Assembly (NCBI RefSeq): GCF_019649055.1
Contig: NW_026570293.1
Location: forward strand, 1-64,000
From: Paramacrobiotus metropolitanus
Taxonomy: Eukaryota > Tardigrada > Eutardigrada > Parachela > Macrobiotidae
Reading direction: 5' to 3'
Length of the DNA stretch: 64,000 nucleotides
A program made the translations under genes and the position numbers. Shown in pieces: positions 41,079 through 53,008 of this stretch (its first letter is position 1; the number at the start of each line of letters is the position of its first letter). The notes under the pieces are model-generated. The model was not told where the DNA came from. It was given only the letters and a program-made list of their open reading frames with translations, and did no database searches.

Positions 41079-43866
41079 CTAGCCGCAATCGTCAGCAGCA
41101 TTCGATCGCTGCATGCATCTCCAGGCAATGTGCCCTTGCATTGCTGCACACTCCATGCCACGCTGAACGAAAGGGAAGAGTGAGCCGGACACTGTCCAGC
41201 TGTCCGTTGTCGTGTTGTAGCATTCCGTCCCGACGCTGTTAAGATCTTTTACGTGTCTAGATACGCCGGATACAGCGTACAGTCTACCGTTCAGCAGCAC
41301 TAGCCCTGGTTCCACTCTCGCAATGTTCATCTCCTCTGAGCATCAAAATAATACTAGATAATCATCAACTTTACAAAAGCAAAACTGTGCTCTTACCAAT
41401 CAGTCAGAGTCCTGTTTATTCAAGTAAAACGTTCACCTCTATCTTTAAAATAAAATTTAGAGAATATTCTTTTCAAATCCATGATCTGAGAAAAACTACT
41501 TCGAAATTTTTATTTCAAGCGCTGATGTGAACGTTGTCTTATACAGATACATTGTACTCGTAGTTCAACAACAGCAAAAATAATACAAAAATTATTTCGT
41601 CATTGCCATAATCAACACAAAACGCAGCAGACGAATAAATTACAACGCCGGTATTATAAGCATTTCCGCAACAATGTCAAACTACTGCCACGGATATTTT
41701 ACCAGGTCACATTAAAAAATGTTCCCTTTTAAATACATACTTCGCCTTGACCCTTATTTCGAACACTTGCACTGCACGACTCAATATTTCTAACACTCAC
41801 CACGCACTTTTGCCCGTGAAGCTGGTGAAGGTGAAGCTCACCAGCTGAGGTGAAGCTCATCATCGTACGCATCCATACTACCGTTGCCCACCACGTACAC
41901 CTGACCCTGTACGACGGCCAGCAGTGCTCGCTTATCACAGTCGGGCAGCACCGTCAGATCGGTCCACTGATCCACGCTAGGATCGTAAACGTACAGATGA
42001 CAGGAACTTGCATCATTATCGACCTGCGCCAAAGCATAGATTAACAGCCGGCCCTCCTTCACCACGTACGCCGCGCGACGGTTCCAGCCGCTGGGCGGAA
42101 CTGCACAAGCAACGCTCCGGCAGCTGAATGTCAGTGGATTCATGCAGTAGATTCGGGCTGCCGGCTGTGACTGATTGCTCGTACCGTGCTCCTTAGAGTC
42201 CACCAAACAGAAAATCACCGGCTCTGCAATGCACCATTGTCAAAGTATCCAAGCGGAAGAGTTATTCATACTGCTCGGCTTGGCATGCTCTATGTACTGT
42301 AACTAGCCCTGCGTAAGTGTAGGCTGTGTAGCGCAGTTGTAATGGGAAATCGTGCATTTTATTAACCGCTAACAGGCGAGTTCAGTCACATGATTCACAT
42401 CGTTCCAAACTTCCAATGCCTAACAAATGACGTTTCGATAACTGCTAATCGAGCAAACAACCGCCCAAAACGATGCTCTTAAAGCGTCTCAATTCAAATT
42501 TACTCAGGGAAGGGAAGGAAATAAAAAAGGAAAAGGTTGGAAAAGGGAAGGAAATAAAAAGCGCTTCTAAAGTAGCTGTGATCGCGCATTAATGAAAATG
42601 TAAGGTCGGTCGCGAGAATCTGGACAAACAGCATGCGTTATTAAAGCTTTGACGGCATTTACCCGTATTGTGCATGGCGACGGATACTTATGTCCACTTT
42701 ATAAGAGATTATGCGTGGTAATGCTATGAGTGTGTTGTGCACAGTCCCTTCTCATGTTAATTGGGACAAATTCTTCATTTGATTGGTATCTTTGAGCGAA
42801 GCTCGTTGCATACTTTATAATACGTAGACAGATTAGTTGGTTCTCGAATATTTTGCTGATAAGCGTGTTTCTGACACTGAGGAAGGTGTGGCGGCATGTA
42901 CTTATACCTGTATTGTGCATTGCAACGGGTACTTCCGTGCACACTGCACTTTGTTATCCATAGACAGATTACTTACGATTAGTTCTTGGAGAGTAGCAAA
43001 TAAATAGATACGTTTTCTCAAAACGTGACAGACACTCCACATTATTCGCACATAACTCTACAATGTATATATGGCCGAAGAACAAACGATACACAGAAAC
43101 ACTTTTCAGCCCATGAAATACAATTTCAGATAATAATATTCATTTCCCATCACAAAAGTATGATTGCTTGAAGCGCAGTCCAGTTGTTCTATGGTCTTAA
43201 AAGCATAATAAAAAAAGCATACAAGCAGCGAATTAGTCGCTTCGGTACTGCGTTCATGTGGTTGACAGCTCAGACACTTTAAAGTTTAATAATAATTTCG
43301 CCAGTTCAGATTTGATTAACCGTCAACCGTACATGAATACGGTAATCGACAGCGGCTACGTTTTCCAACAGTCGCTTCGTATGATTTGAGTGACAGGTGA
43401 CAAACCCAGTTTCATCCCCAAGCTTGCGGATAGGTTTTGCCCACGAAATTTTGGTCAGATGGTCTGTTGACCTCATGGTTCGACGGCAACAAATAATGTC
43501 GTTATGTATGTATGTATTCGGCCGGTGTACATATATCGACTGCACTTTACTGCAGAACTTATGTGTTATGCATTATAGAAACTCACGATAGGAGCTACGG
43601 AGCGTGCACGTGCCGTCCGCTTTGTGAACCGCTTGCTGAACTTGCTGACCAGCGGGAGTATGGGGAAGGGAAGCCACATGCTCGGAAGTCAACAAAGGCG
43701 CGCGAATGTGTCGCACCATTTCCGCCGCGTGCGGCAGTCGCTCTGGGACAGAACGATCCAGCCATCGAACCACCACCGAGACTACTTGCTCCTCTTTCTC
43801 CACGTTCAGCGCGTCGGAGGATTGTGATAAATGATTGTGATTAATATTTAGTATTATTGCGTGCAC
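41079..43866 (-). CDS. BACK-Kelch (KLHL-like) protein without a visible BTB domain
   Basis: The first exon (about 43866-43587) encodes a BACK domain (SSDALNVEKEEQVVSVVVRW, then AEMVRHIRAPLL). It joins in phase 1 at a GTGAGT donor to exon 2 starting at 42223, with two kelch-like blades (ARIYCMNPLTFSCRSV; HLYVYDPSVDQWTDLTVLPD; GQVYVVGN). A third exon at about 41338-41079 holds another blade (LNGRLYAVSGV ... ECYNTTTDSWTV). The exon 2-3 junction is unclear; a strict join at 41863 loses part of a blade, so a small exon may be missed. KLHL proteins are substrate adaptors of Cullin-3 ubiquitin ligases and need BTB to bind Cul3. No BTB coding was found upstream before the next gene. The gene may be truncated or have distant 5' exons. 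Confidence 0.65.
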
Positions 43867-44632
43867 TATTTGCTATCATTATATGGCAGTATATGCAGTA
43901 AACAGTGGTGTTACTTCAGTTCTTCACCACTTATTACGATTTGCACTCAAGAAAATAACGGTAATTTGCTTACTGGAAGTCTCAAACTCTCAGTCCGCTC
44001 TGCGCATTGGACAGTAATGGAAATTGGTCACTCACTATGTGCAGTAAGCAGTCGTGGTACTTCAGTTGCTCACCACCACTCATTTCGTTACGTACCCACC
44101 AAGTGGTATGTAGATTTCTTTTTTATAGCGGTTGCCTTGAGCATCCGCAGCGCTATTAAATTCTGACATCATAGCAGATACGCAGTACGTACTCTGTAGT
44201 TAATAACCGCAATTGTGCAATGTGCAGTATCATGCTGATAAGTGATAACAGTTACTGGTGATGAATCACGATGGTTGTGCACTATTTGCATAGCGCGGTA
44301 TCGATTATCCAATTCGCAAAGCAACACATTAAATATTTATGTTTTGAATTAAAACCGGGTTACTTAATTGTTTGACAGAAGATACAGTGCACTAACGTGC
44401 AATACATTCCACGAATTCGAGCATGGCGACAAGTGCAAGTTGTAACTGAGTAAAACAGTAAGAATATAATTTTTGTTTAGCGTTCTTATTAGGTTTCGTT
44501 AACTACCAATATATTATCCAAAGCATGCGCGAAAAGAAGCCTTTCCAGAAAATCACGTGTACGTAACTTCAAAGGAAAAAATCACACTTCGACAAAGAGA
44601 TCCACACTTACACATAAAAACATCAGTAGTTA
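43867..44632. other. Intergenic, no gene seen
   Basis: No BTB domain or other gene is recognisable. The ORF at 43861-44166 lacks domains. A repeated phrase (GCAGTAARCAG...GGT.TTACTTCAGTT.CTCACCAC) occurs at about 43895 and 44040. Confidence 0.35.
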
Positions 44633-45635
44633 TTATTTTTTAATGACTTCTTCGTAACTTGGCGGTAAATCTGAATCGTTTTTTTCAGTCACAGTGGTTA
44701 GCATATTTCTCGGTTCATAAACCATGCAAGCTGTGAACGAAGCGGCTTCTCGTGGATACGGCAAAGTAGCGGGGGGATAAGGCAACTGCGGCAAGCGATT
44801 GATCGGCGTGAAAGCAGTCGTCCCGTGTTCCAGGGCAGCCGCGGGTACGCTGTAACCACCCGGTGTTACGCCGCGTTGAACGGGCGTCTCGCGCTCTTGG
44901 TTGGCGAACGCCGCAGATCCCTTCTCACCCACAACGAGTTTTATAATCAGTACGACGACCTCTATGATCACCATCAGCAATCCGCAGCCCATCCCCGCTG
45001 GACCAGCGAGTGGACCGTATCCACGTACGCTGCCTTCCATGACCATGCCGCTGTGAATGACACTGCCTATGCTGATAAACATTGTGATGATCAGGATCCA
45101 GGTCCAGCCGCGAAAGTACTTTTTCCAGCGCTCTGACTGGCCAACGTCCAAACGGCTCTGTGCCATCTGTACATAGGACGATTTGACGTAGCCAAAGAGC
45201 GCGATAAGAGAAATCAACAGCGTCCAAACGGTTAATATGGCAAACGCTTCAATAATCTCTTCGTCTTCCGGCACTCCAATATTTTCATTGATTGCTGCAG
45301 CGTCGAAAAAGCATGCTTAAGTTTTCGACTCCGGCTTCTGAGGCTCGATTATTTGTTCGGTGTTTTAAAATTGCAAAAGCGAAGGTGATTATATAAATTT
45401 ATTCTTGAACTGTCCGGACTAATTTGTAACCGATTAACGGCTGCTAGCTACAGTATAAACACGACAATTGCAATCATGTGTTATATCCAGAAATGTGGTA
45501 CCTCCCTCCTGTAGCACCCATAGCAGCAAGGATGGTCAGTCCCAGAGTGAACTGTGACAATGCCATAAATCCAGCCAAGCGCCGATTGTACATTGGCTCA
45601 TTCGTAACCGGAAACCAAACGTATCCACTGCCCAT
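44633..45635 (-). CDS. Four-transmembrane protein with a C-terminal PPxY motif
   Basis: Exon 1 is 45635-45518 and exon 2 is 45294-44633, joined in phase 1. The total is 780 nt (259 aa). The ATG is at 45635; the frame continues upstream from a GTG, which I did not use. Four hydrophobic segments are visible: LAGFMALSQFTLGLTILAA, FAILTVWTLLISLIALFGYV, WILIITMFISIGSVI and GCGLLMVIIEVVVLIIKLVV. The cytosolic tail of about 110 residues is Pro/Thr-rich and ends LPPSYEEVIKK. PPxY motifs bind WW domains of Nedd4-type ubiquitin ligases, so endosomal sorting or ligase-adaptor roles are likely. The family is not certain. The intron is 223 bp. Confidence 0.72.
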
Positions 45636-46900
45636 GTTGGGAGTGGATAGCCGCTTATACGTATTTACAAACACTAATATCGCTCACACCGTAAGCAACC
45701 GGTTTTGCTCCTATACCTCTGTACTGTTGTACACAAAGAAATACTGTTTTTACAAAGGAGCTAAGGGATTTTGGAAAACTCCGAATTTTCTATACGAAAA
45801 GTGCACTCTGTATTTGCCGATCTTTTAAACGGGAATGCTGAGTCAAGCCTAGAGTCACAATGTACCTCGTACGCTTTGGTTTTTGCTTTTAGCGCTTGGG
45901 TTGAGAAGTCACGTTTGTAATGACTTAATCAAGATTTGATTTTGTGTTACCGTGCAATTGTATGCACGCAGTACAGCTCAAGGTGGTTTTAAAACAGCTT
46001 ATCGCGAAAAGCTGATAATTCGTTTCTCTTTGACAATGGTCAGTAACTCAGTATTACAGTTCGTAAATGACTTAACAAACGTGTGAGTAATCATTTCTAT
46101 GCGCATTTGTTAACTTCAACATTATCAGAATATATCTATATACGTACAAGCGTACTTCTGTAATACTAATTTTCGGCAGACGCTATAAACTTACACGTTA
46201 AGTAAGATAGCTCGATTGTCCTAGCGTGTACGCTTTTGTTCTATAATAATGCGCGGTCAGTGGCCATCTGGAATTTAGATTTTAGTTAAACTACAGTTGA
46301 GGTGGAATTTAGTTGTACTTGTATAACAGAAGCCAAAATCGGCGCGTGCAAAACTGAATTCGTGTACAAGTACTACTGCTACAGTGTGTACGAGGTCTCA
46401 GCTCGGTACACGAGCATATGCAGACTTCCTAAATGTGTGCTTTTTTATTACAACTGACTTGATCACGCACTACGCAGTACGCACATTTATAATGTTATTA
46501 AAATTAGGTCTGATATGCAGTTAACGTAATCGCACTACTTGTTCAGCATCGCTTTGATAACAGTTAATGCTGATAAACTGTAATGATCGTGCGTTTTTTA
46601 CTATAGCGGCGGTATACGTATTTGCAAGAACAATGTGTGACTCAGTTGGTATAATTAGGTATTTGTGATTTGTCAAAGAAATTTTAATGTGAATCACGGC
46701 ACTGAAAGTAACAGAATAACGAAAAATTTTGTCCTTTAGAGGAACCAATTTTGACGTTATAATAATAATATGTACGTCACAAGTATCGGTCGCGCTAGCG
46801 CGCGACCAGTTGTTTTCGAGGTATGGAATCATGAATGAGAATACAAAATATGCTGCGTGGTGCGTACAGCAAAAAAAAACAGTTTTTAGAAATATTTCAA
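45636..46900. other. Intergenic, no gene seen
   Basis: AT-rich sequence with chance ORFs on both strands and no recognised motif. Confidence 0.4.
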
Positions 46901-47470
46901 ATGGGACGAAAGCAACGGCTGACAAGTAGAAGCATGCATTGTAGCTGCTGGCCCGCTCTGCCAGATAATCACATACCGCGGTCAGTTAGCGGTCGCCGGT
47001 TGGCGCCAGCAAGTACGAGGAGAACTAAAACGCGTTGTTTTGCATCTGAATAAGTCTAATCAGCTATTTTGTCAGTTATTATCAAAAGGCCGCATGCACC
47101 AGATACCAGCTACTACATAATTAAAATTTAGATGGAGCCCGAACTGAAAACACTGTCAAAAGTAAGGTAAGTGTTCCCAGATTACAGCAACTCTTGATAT
47201 TTTTGTCACGTTTCCCTCGAGTTCCGCTAAAAATACACAGTTCCAAAAGTAATAAATATAATATAAATGGAATAAATATAGATACATTTAAATCTTAAAC
47301 GAATGGAAGAAATTTTCGGTACTCGCATAGTAATAATTATTGATAATAGATTATTTTGAGTTCGGTGTCAATTGATTACAGGCGAAGGTTAGAAGCGGCT
47401 TTTCCCAGAGACAACCCGTTTTGCAAATGATCATCCTCACGTTCTTGCTGCGAGTGAGGCGGTTCATGTG
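46901..47470 (-). pseudogene. SLC16 pseudogene 2, 3' part
   Basis: Two stretches match the SLC16 gene. Positions 46905-46990 match its last exon and adjacent intron (GCAACGGCYGACAAGTAGAA ... CATTGTAG), and 47420-47470 matches exon 4 (encoded HMNRLTRSKNVRM versus TMNRFTRGKNVRM). Frames are lost. The exon-4 match ends at TGTG, the target duplication of the solo LTR at 47471. Confidence 0.75.
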
Positions 47471-48843
47471 TGTCGTGTATGGCAGAGGGTTGGTCGGTGG
47501 GTTGAAGACGAACGGACGACCTTTCCTGCTACACAAACGGTAAGTAAGGTTCTAGGACTGACCTTTTGATACTGTCGTGTATAAGCGTTCACGCTGGTTA
47601 GAGCTCCATGAACAATCTTTACTCTTCCACGCCTGTAAATGTCAGTCGGTAGGCAACTCTCATCTCAAACTGTAACAGCTAAATTATGGTGGAATAAGAC
47701 GACGACTCAGGAACACGAGAACTCAGGAATCCCTAAGCAGAAACACTCCAGCTACAACTTCCGGTCGCAGTTTCTATGAGGATTGGTAAAGAGCTAGGAC
47801 GATTGTGTCACGAGCAAACTTGTATTCTATGCAATAATCCGAGATCGATAATGTACATCAGAAAACATAGTCCACAACGCAAGGAAATTATAAATTGTAA
47901 TTAGAAAGCAGTCTCAAGAAGTAATCCAAGACTACTGATACCGATATTAGCAACAACATGAACTTATATAGACCTCGCGTTATGACATCATATACATCGC
48001 TAGTAAAAGAGAACAGCAAATCACAGCATTGATTGACTAGATTATCCGTTATGTTGCAGGTGGAAGGCGGACAGTCAGCATCCGTACGTACATCCAGGCG
48101 TGTGATCCTACTCCCACACGTCAATACCGCTACCGACCACGACAACATCGGTAGAGCGACTCTGAGGATCTCAATCTGCTACAGTGAAGAACTCGGTGGG
48201 AAACTCCTCGTATCCTGGAAGCTCTGGAATTCCTGAAGATCCTGAAGAATCCAATGTGGTAATATCCAGTCGACGTACAGAGTAGAAGAGACGAATCCGA
48301 AATCCTTAGCGTGACCTTTACTCAACGCTAACGCCAGATGGAAGCAGAGGAATTTCCAGATGGAAGCAGAGGCAAACAAGATTTACTGAGAGCACGAGCT
48401 CGATCAGGAAGTGACCTTTGATCACGAATAAATGAGAGTGAACTGCAGATACCTGTGTACCACTTTACTGTAGTCCGAGAACAACTACGAGTAACAGCGA
48501 TTTATAGGAAAACCTGTGAGATAACCGAACAGAATCGAGAAATCTCCAAGTTCATTCGACTGACACATTCCGCTGGCCTTATATAGACTTCGAGATGCGC
48601 GCAGGCATCTAGTAGGCGTGAAACCAACAAGGATGTTTTAGCTAGCCATTGGCTACAACAGCTGAGAAACAACAGCATTGGTCAAACGTAGATCCGCGTC
48701 ATCCGAAGTAAATAAGCCAGACATCTATAGGGAAAACAAGTATGTACAAACAAGATATAAAATATAGGAAAAGCGACAAAAGTACAAAGTGCAAGTAGAA
48801 AGATGTGTACAAGGTGTACGTTCCATCCCACCGGTACACGTCA
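47471..48843 (-). repeat. Outer solo LTR (about 818 bp) carrying a nested solo LTR
   Basis: On the minus strand it begins TGACGTGTACC and ends ATACACGACA, and is flanked by TGTG on both sides (47467-47470 and 48844-48847, plus strand). Removing it and one TGTG restores the local order seen in the intact SLC16 exon. It has its own TATA-like TCTATATAAGG near 48580. The inner LTR and one copy of its 4-bp duplication account for 555 bp of the span. Confidence 0.85.
47573..48123 (-). repeat. Inner solo LTR (551 bp), copy 2 of the family at 2968
   Basis: Termini are TGACGTGTGGG...TATACACGACA on the minus strand. The 4-bp ATAC duplication lies at 47569-47572 and 48124-48127. It is highly similar to 2968-3551 along its length. 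The termini resemble those of the outer LTR, so the two belong to related families. Confidence 0.9.
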
Positions 48844-48900
48844 TGTGATAGCAACAGCGCTGAATCGGCCGAAAAAGTTGGAGATTTCGGTATTAACGAT
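48844..48900 (-). pseudogene. SLC16 pseudogene 2, 5' part
   Basis: It matches SLC16 exon 4 at 51403-51442 (encoded ISNFFGRFSAVAIT is preserved almost exactly). It continues directly the piece at 47420-47470 once the LTR insertion is removed. Beyond 48900 similarity fades. Confidence 0.8.
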
Positions 48901-50654
48901 CGTGTGATTCGCGACTATAGGAATGAAGATGCTGTACCATCGCTCGAACCTGAAGCAAGAAATCTCGCTGTAGACGGAGATGGAAAACCGCAATACGAGA
49001 AATCCGTGAACCCGACAGCTTTTGGGAGGTAGGCAAGAGAACCCTTGTACCACACGTATTCAGACCCGCACTTGAATAAGGTTTAAAAGGAGCTAGTAAC
49101 TGGAATATTTCGTTATTCCCGTGTGCGGTTGCAGTCGTATGGCGATCTTTCTCGTGTTGTTGCATTGTTAGCGGCGTTCGTCATCCAACCGCTGGCATTT
49201 GAAACTACTGGTACATTCGGACCACAGACGAAAAAACTCTCTCTTTAAAGAGCTGTCAGGAAAGATTAGTGACGGCCGACAGCAGAGCAACCCTCGCTCA
49301 GGAGAGTTTTTACGCCAAAGAATTAATATCGAAATTCAACAAGGAAATGCAGTTTCTGCACTCGGTACATTTAGCGACATGGTCGAGAAGGAAGATGTAC
49401 ACTTTGCCTTTCACCTATCTGAACGGAAACGATGTTATGACTTGATGTTATTGTTAACCGATACTCTCATAATTATTACATTTTCGCTACGTATTGATCA
49501 CCCTTTAAAGGTTAGCGGCACTGGCAGAGGCGGAGCCGCGGTATTGGTTGGAGCCCCGATCACCCATCTCACTGTGAGATCACCGGCACTATGACCCTCC
49601 GCCATCGACTATCGCACTACGATTTGGCCTGAACGCTGTCTGCGAAAGTCGTTGTTTTAAGTGTAAGAACTGGATGCATCTAAACCTAGACCATAGCCCA
49701 TACTGTCGGCCGGATAAAGGAGAAGAATGCGGGCGTTGTGCCGTGAATACGACCTTGGAGATACTATTCAAATCAGCGACAATATTCGACAATATTCAAT
49801 ATTCAATCCCGTGTGACCTGGATCCTGTCACGGAATCTACACAAAAGGCCAACAGCAAAGATGGAGTTACATTAGTCCTTATTTGCGATACGCAGGTCTA
49901 CATTGGACGTTACGTGCTCGTGTGCAATCGTCGCCCCTAATACCAATTCGTCTGGCCGGTTGGCCCAACATGAAATCGGTGAACGAATCGATAGGGATGA
50001 CGGGATGAGTGACCCTATGTTTCACCAAAACTATCAAATTCCTGTACCTCTCGCAGTGACGGCATCCCTCGTTACAATCGTCCCTCTTCCTTCAAGTTTG
50101 CAAAATAAGGGTACCGCCCCAAAAGGGCGGCATAGGGCGACGATAATGAATGTCTGGTGCAATAAACCGCTAGTTTGACCTGGCGTTGCGATTTACAAAT
50201 GGCATGGTGCATGCAAGTTATTCAATGTGCGAGGTGATGTCAATAACTACACTCATAAATCAATAAAAATCTCTTTTCCTATTGTACCGAGACGGCCTTT
50301 TCAAGAGTTTGACAGAGAAAGCGCGGTCTCAAGAATAAATTTTTAATAAAACGTGCATTGGTCGGCATGTCTGCTTTCTGCTATACTTCGAAGTAGTGTA
50401 AGAAGTAACAGCAACAACAATAACAATATTGTATTGTTGCCGTTGCGCAAAAATGGCAGAGCAGCCAGAACTGCGCAGTTACGCTGAATCTCCTTGCACA
50501 TGCAAAAAAGTTTATTTTCTCACCGGACGCTTTATTAATTGGTGCGCTCTTTGTCTTCTCCGAGACGGTGTGCATTTATAAGCGTAAAAACAATGAGAAA
50601 CTGGGCTCTCTACGCGTGCAGGTCTGTCATTCCGCATTCGTCGCACGCTATTGA
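48901..50654. other. Mostly intergenic; 3' flank of SLC16
   Basis: No supported gene. The ORF at 49199-49594 has no known domain. A Cys-rich phrase (RCFKCKNWMHL ... CGRC) occurs near 49640-49745 without a wider match. A GC-rich hairpin (CCGCCCcaaaaGGGCGG) lies near 50116-50132. TTTATT (AATAAA on the minus strand) at 50511-50516 and 50531-50536 may end the SLC16 transcript. Confidence 0.35.
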
Positions 50655-53008
50655 TTACAATTTGCCGGTTTCCGCTTCCTTCGGCGAATCACCGGCGGCG
50701 GCCGTTCCCTCCTCAAAAGTCTGGCGCAACTTGTCTTTTTGGTACATTAAATAATGCACGGCCATCCCGACGAGGAAGGAGAGGAAGAGAGCAACGGCCG
50801 ACAAGTAGAAACAGGCATTGTAGTTGCCGGCTCTTTCCGCCAGGTAACCTATATACCGCAGTCAGTTTACGATGACAGATAGATTAACAATCTTTAACGC
50901 AATTGCAAAGCACCGTTTTTTTTCCAAATAAAACTAAGCTGTTGTTACTTTATTAATGTTAAAGAGAAGTTGCATCGATAACTACAAAATTAACAGACAG
51001 CCATATATGACTTCAAAAGGTCACGAAAGACTTTCGAAATAATAAAATTTCGCTAAAGTATTTATAACAATTTCATCGCTTAAATGTAATACTGTTCAAA
51101 GTAAAAGTCAGTATTATCTGCTTACCGGCAAAAGGCGGAAAAATAAGGATAGATATGCCAGCGACTCCGTGAAAGATACCATAGCCGGTCTGGAAGAGTG
51201 CCGGCGTGGTGATATCCATAGTGACGCCGAGCATGGTACCGAGTTTGCAGCCCTGTAAGAAGCCGGCCACGATGCAGACCACGACGGTCTCGTAGAAGCC
51301 GCCGATCAACGGGATACACAGGATCGACACGGCCGCTCCAAGGGAGGATGCGTTAAAAGCGGCCATCCGCACGTTCTTGCCGCGGGTGAAGCGGTTCATC
51401 GTGATGGCCACGGCGCTGAAGCGGCCGAAAAAGTTGGAGATACCCACGGCACTGACCAGCATGGCCGCCTCCTGCGGGGTAAAACCGCGGTGCTTCACCA
51501 CATGCCGCACGATGAAGATGAGGAAGAGCGGAACACCTGTGCGTAACAGCCATCGCATATGAATAAATAGCGCAGCCATACTTTGCAATAATCGCTTTAC
51601 GTGGTTCCGCGTTGGAAAGAATAAATTAAAGATAGTACCAAATAATATTTAAAATATCCCATAAGAGCCATATTAAATTGTTACGAAAGTTCTATGAGGA
51701 TAATTTTAGAATAGGTTCACTCAATTATACCAATTGGAAATGGCTCTTGCAGCGGGGGGGAATTGAGTGGGCATACAGAGCAATACAAAATGACATTTAA
51801 TATTATTATTATTAATTTAATATATTATGTTGTATGAATTAATCATCTTGGCTAACGAATGCAGTCATCGGAGCCGAGTGGAAACTTTTGGCGAGCGTAG
51901 TTTGTGTGATTAGTATAGCAAGTCGTGCGTACCAAAAATAAGGAAACCATGCACTACATGCAACCAATAGGCCAGGTTTTTCAGCAGGACATTGCGCGCA
52001 GAAACGACACTGGCCATCTTCTGGTTGGCGGTTTCCGGCAGTTTCGCCGGGAAGAAGGTCATGCCGCTGGGCGCCCCCTGTAGCACGATGCCGGCCACCA
52101 CGAGGACCGCGCCGCGCCAGGTGTACGAATCGATCAGCGCCTGCAGCAGCGGCGCTAGGATGAAGATGCCCAGAGCGCCGCAGGTCATGTTGATGGCCGC
52201 CGTCAGCTGGCGGTACTTGTTGAACCACAGTGGAAGCGTCGCCAGCGTCGGGATGTACACCATGCAGTTGCCCAAACCTAAATGAATCATCTTCGAATGC
52301 AATTAGTTAATTAATTTTCCGGGTTTTCTTTTTCGTATAGCTTTTCCTTTTATGTACTTAAGTTAACGAATTTCATTTTGTGTAATTTCTTTTAGCAAAT
52401 TGAAATTAATTAATTTAATTTGTAAATGACCTACATATACGAAATTATTAAAGCGTTTAGTTTTCCCCTTTTTTTGAGTGCGAATAATTAATTATATCAC
52501 AGTTCTTCTTCTGATTCAGATCTAGCTAAATAAATCAATGTCCTAGTTAATTTATCTTAACTTAGAATAGCAATCTCTTACTGACCATTCATAGCTCCGA
52601 ACGTAATTAGCAGCGGCCAAAACGAATGACAGAAGGAACTGCCGAGATAACCGGCAGCGCAGAGAATAGCCCCGGCGACAGTTGTAACACGGAGTCCAAC
52701 TTTATGCGCCACAAGACTTACAAGCGGTGCTAAAAATATATAAGCAGCTTTTCCATGTTAATTCGGCACCGGGATTACTGTCTATGAGCAGGAAACGTGC
52801 CTGGTATCATGAACATGCCATTGAAAACGGCGATGACGGCGGCCGCCTGCGGGCGTGTCAGCCCGAGATTATCGATGAATTCGGAGAATAAGATGCCGGA
52901 TGTCTGGCGCAGTCCGTCGCCGATGGCCTGCGTCAGGCAGCCGCCAAACAGCACCACCCACGCCCAGCCCCGGTCCACGTCCTGCAGCGCCCGCCCCGTG
53001 CTCATCAT
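50655..53008 (-). CDS. Monocarboxylate-transporter-like protein (SLC16, MFS), five exons
   Basis: The exons are 53008-52801, 52729-52586, 52277-51933, 51536-51126 and 50848-50655. All junctions are phase 1 and the total is 1302 nt (433 aa). The start has two adjacent ATGs. The SLC16 signature before TM1 reads DRGWAWVV (residues 12-19, family pattern [D/E]G[G/S][W/F]GW). Later family text includes ISNFFGRF in the second half and GYLAERAGNYNACFYLSA at TM11-12. About 12 hydrophobic segments fit the major facilitator fold, with a short cytosolic C-tail (TFEEGTAAAGDSPKEAETGKL). Members move lactate, pyruvate, aromatic amino acids or steroids with protons across the plasma membrane; the substrate here is unknown. 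Intron 1 uses a GC donor (CCAG|GCACGT). Two pseudogene copies of its 3' exons lie elsewhere in the window. Confidence 0.88.

Noticed and set aside
49620-49760. Cys-rich phrase as a zinc knuckle
   Set aside because: The Cys/His spacing does not fit CCHC, and the surrounding frames carry stops and no gag or LIM features.
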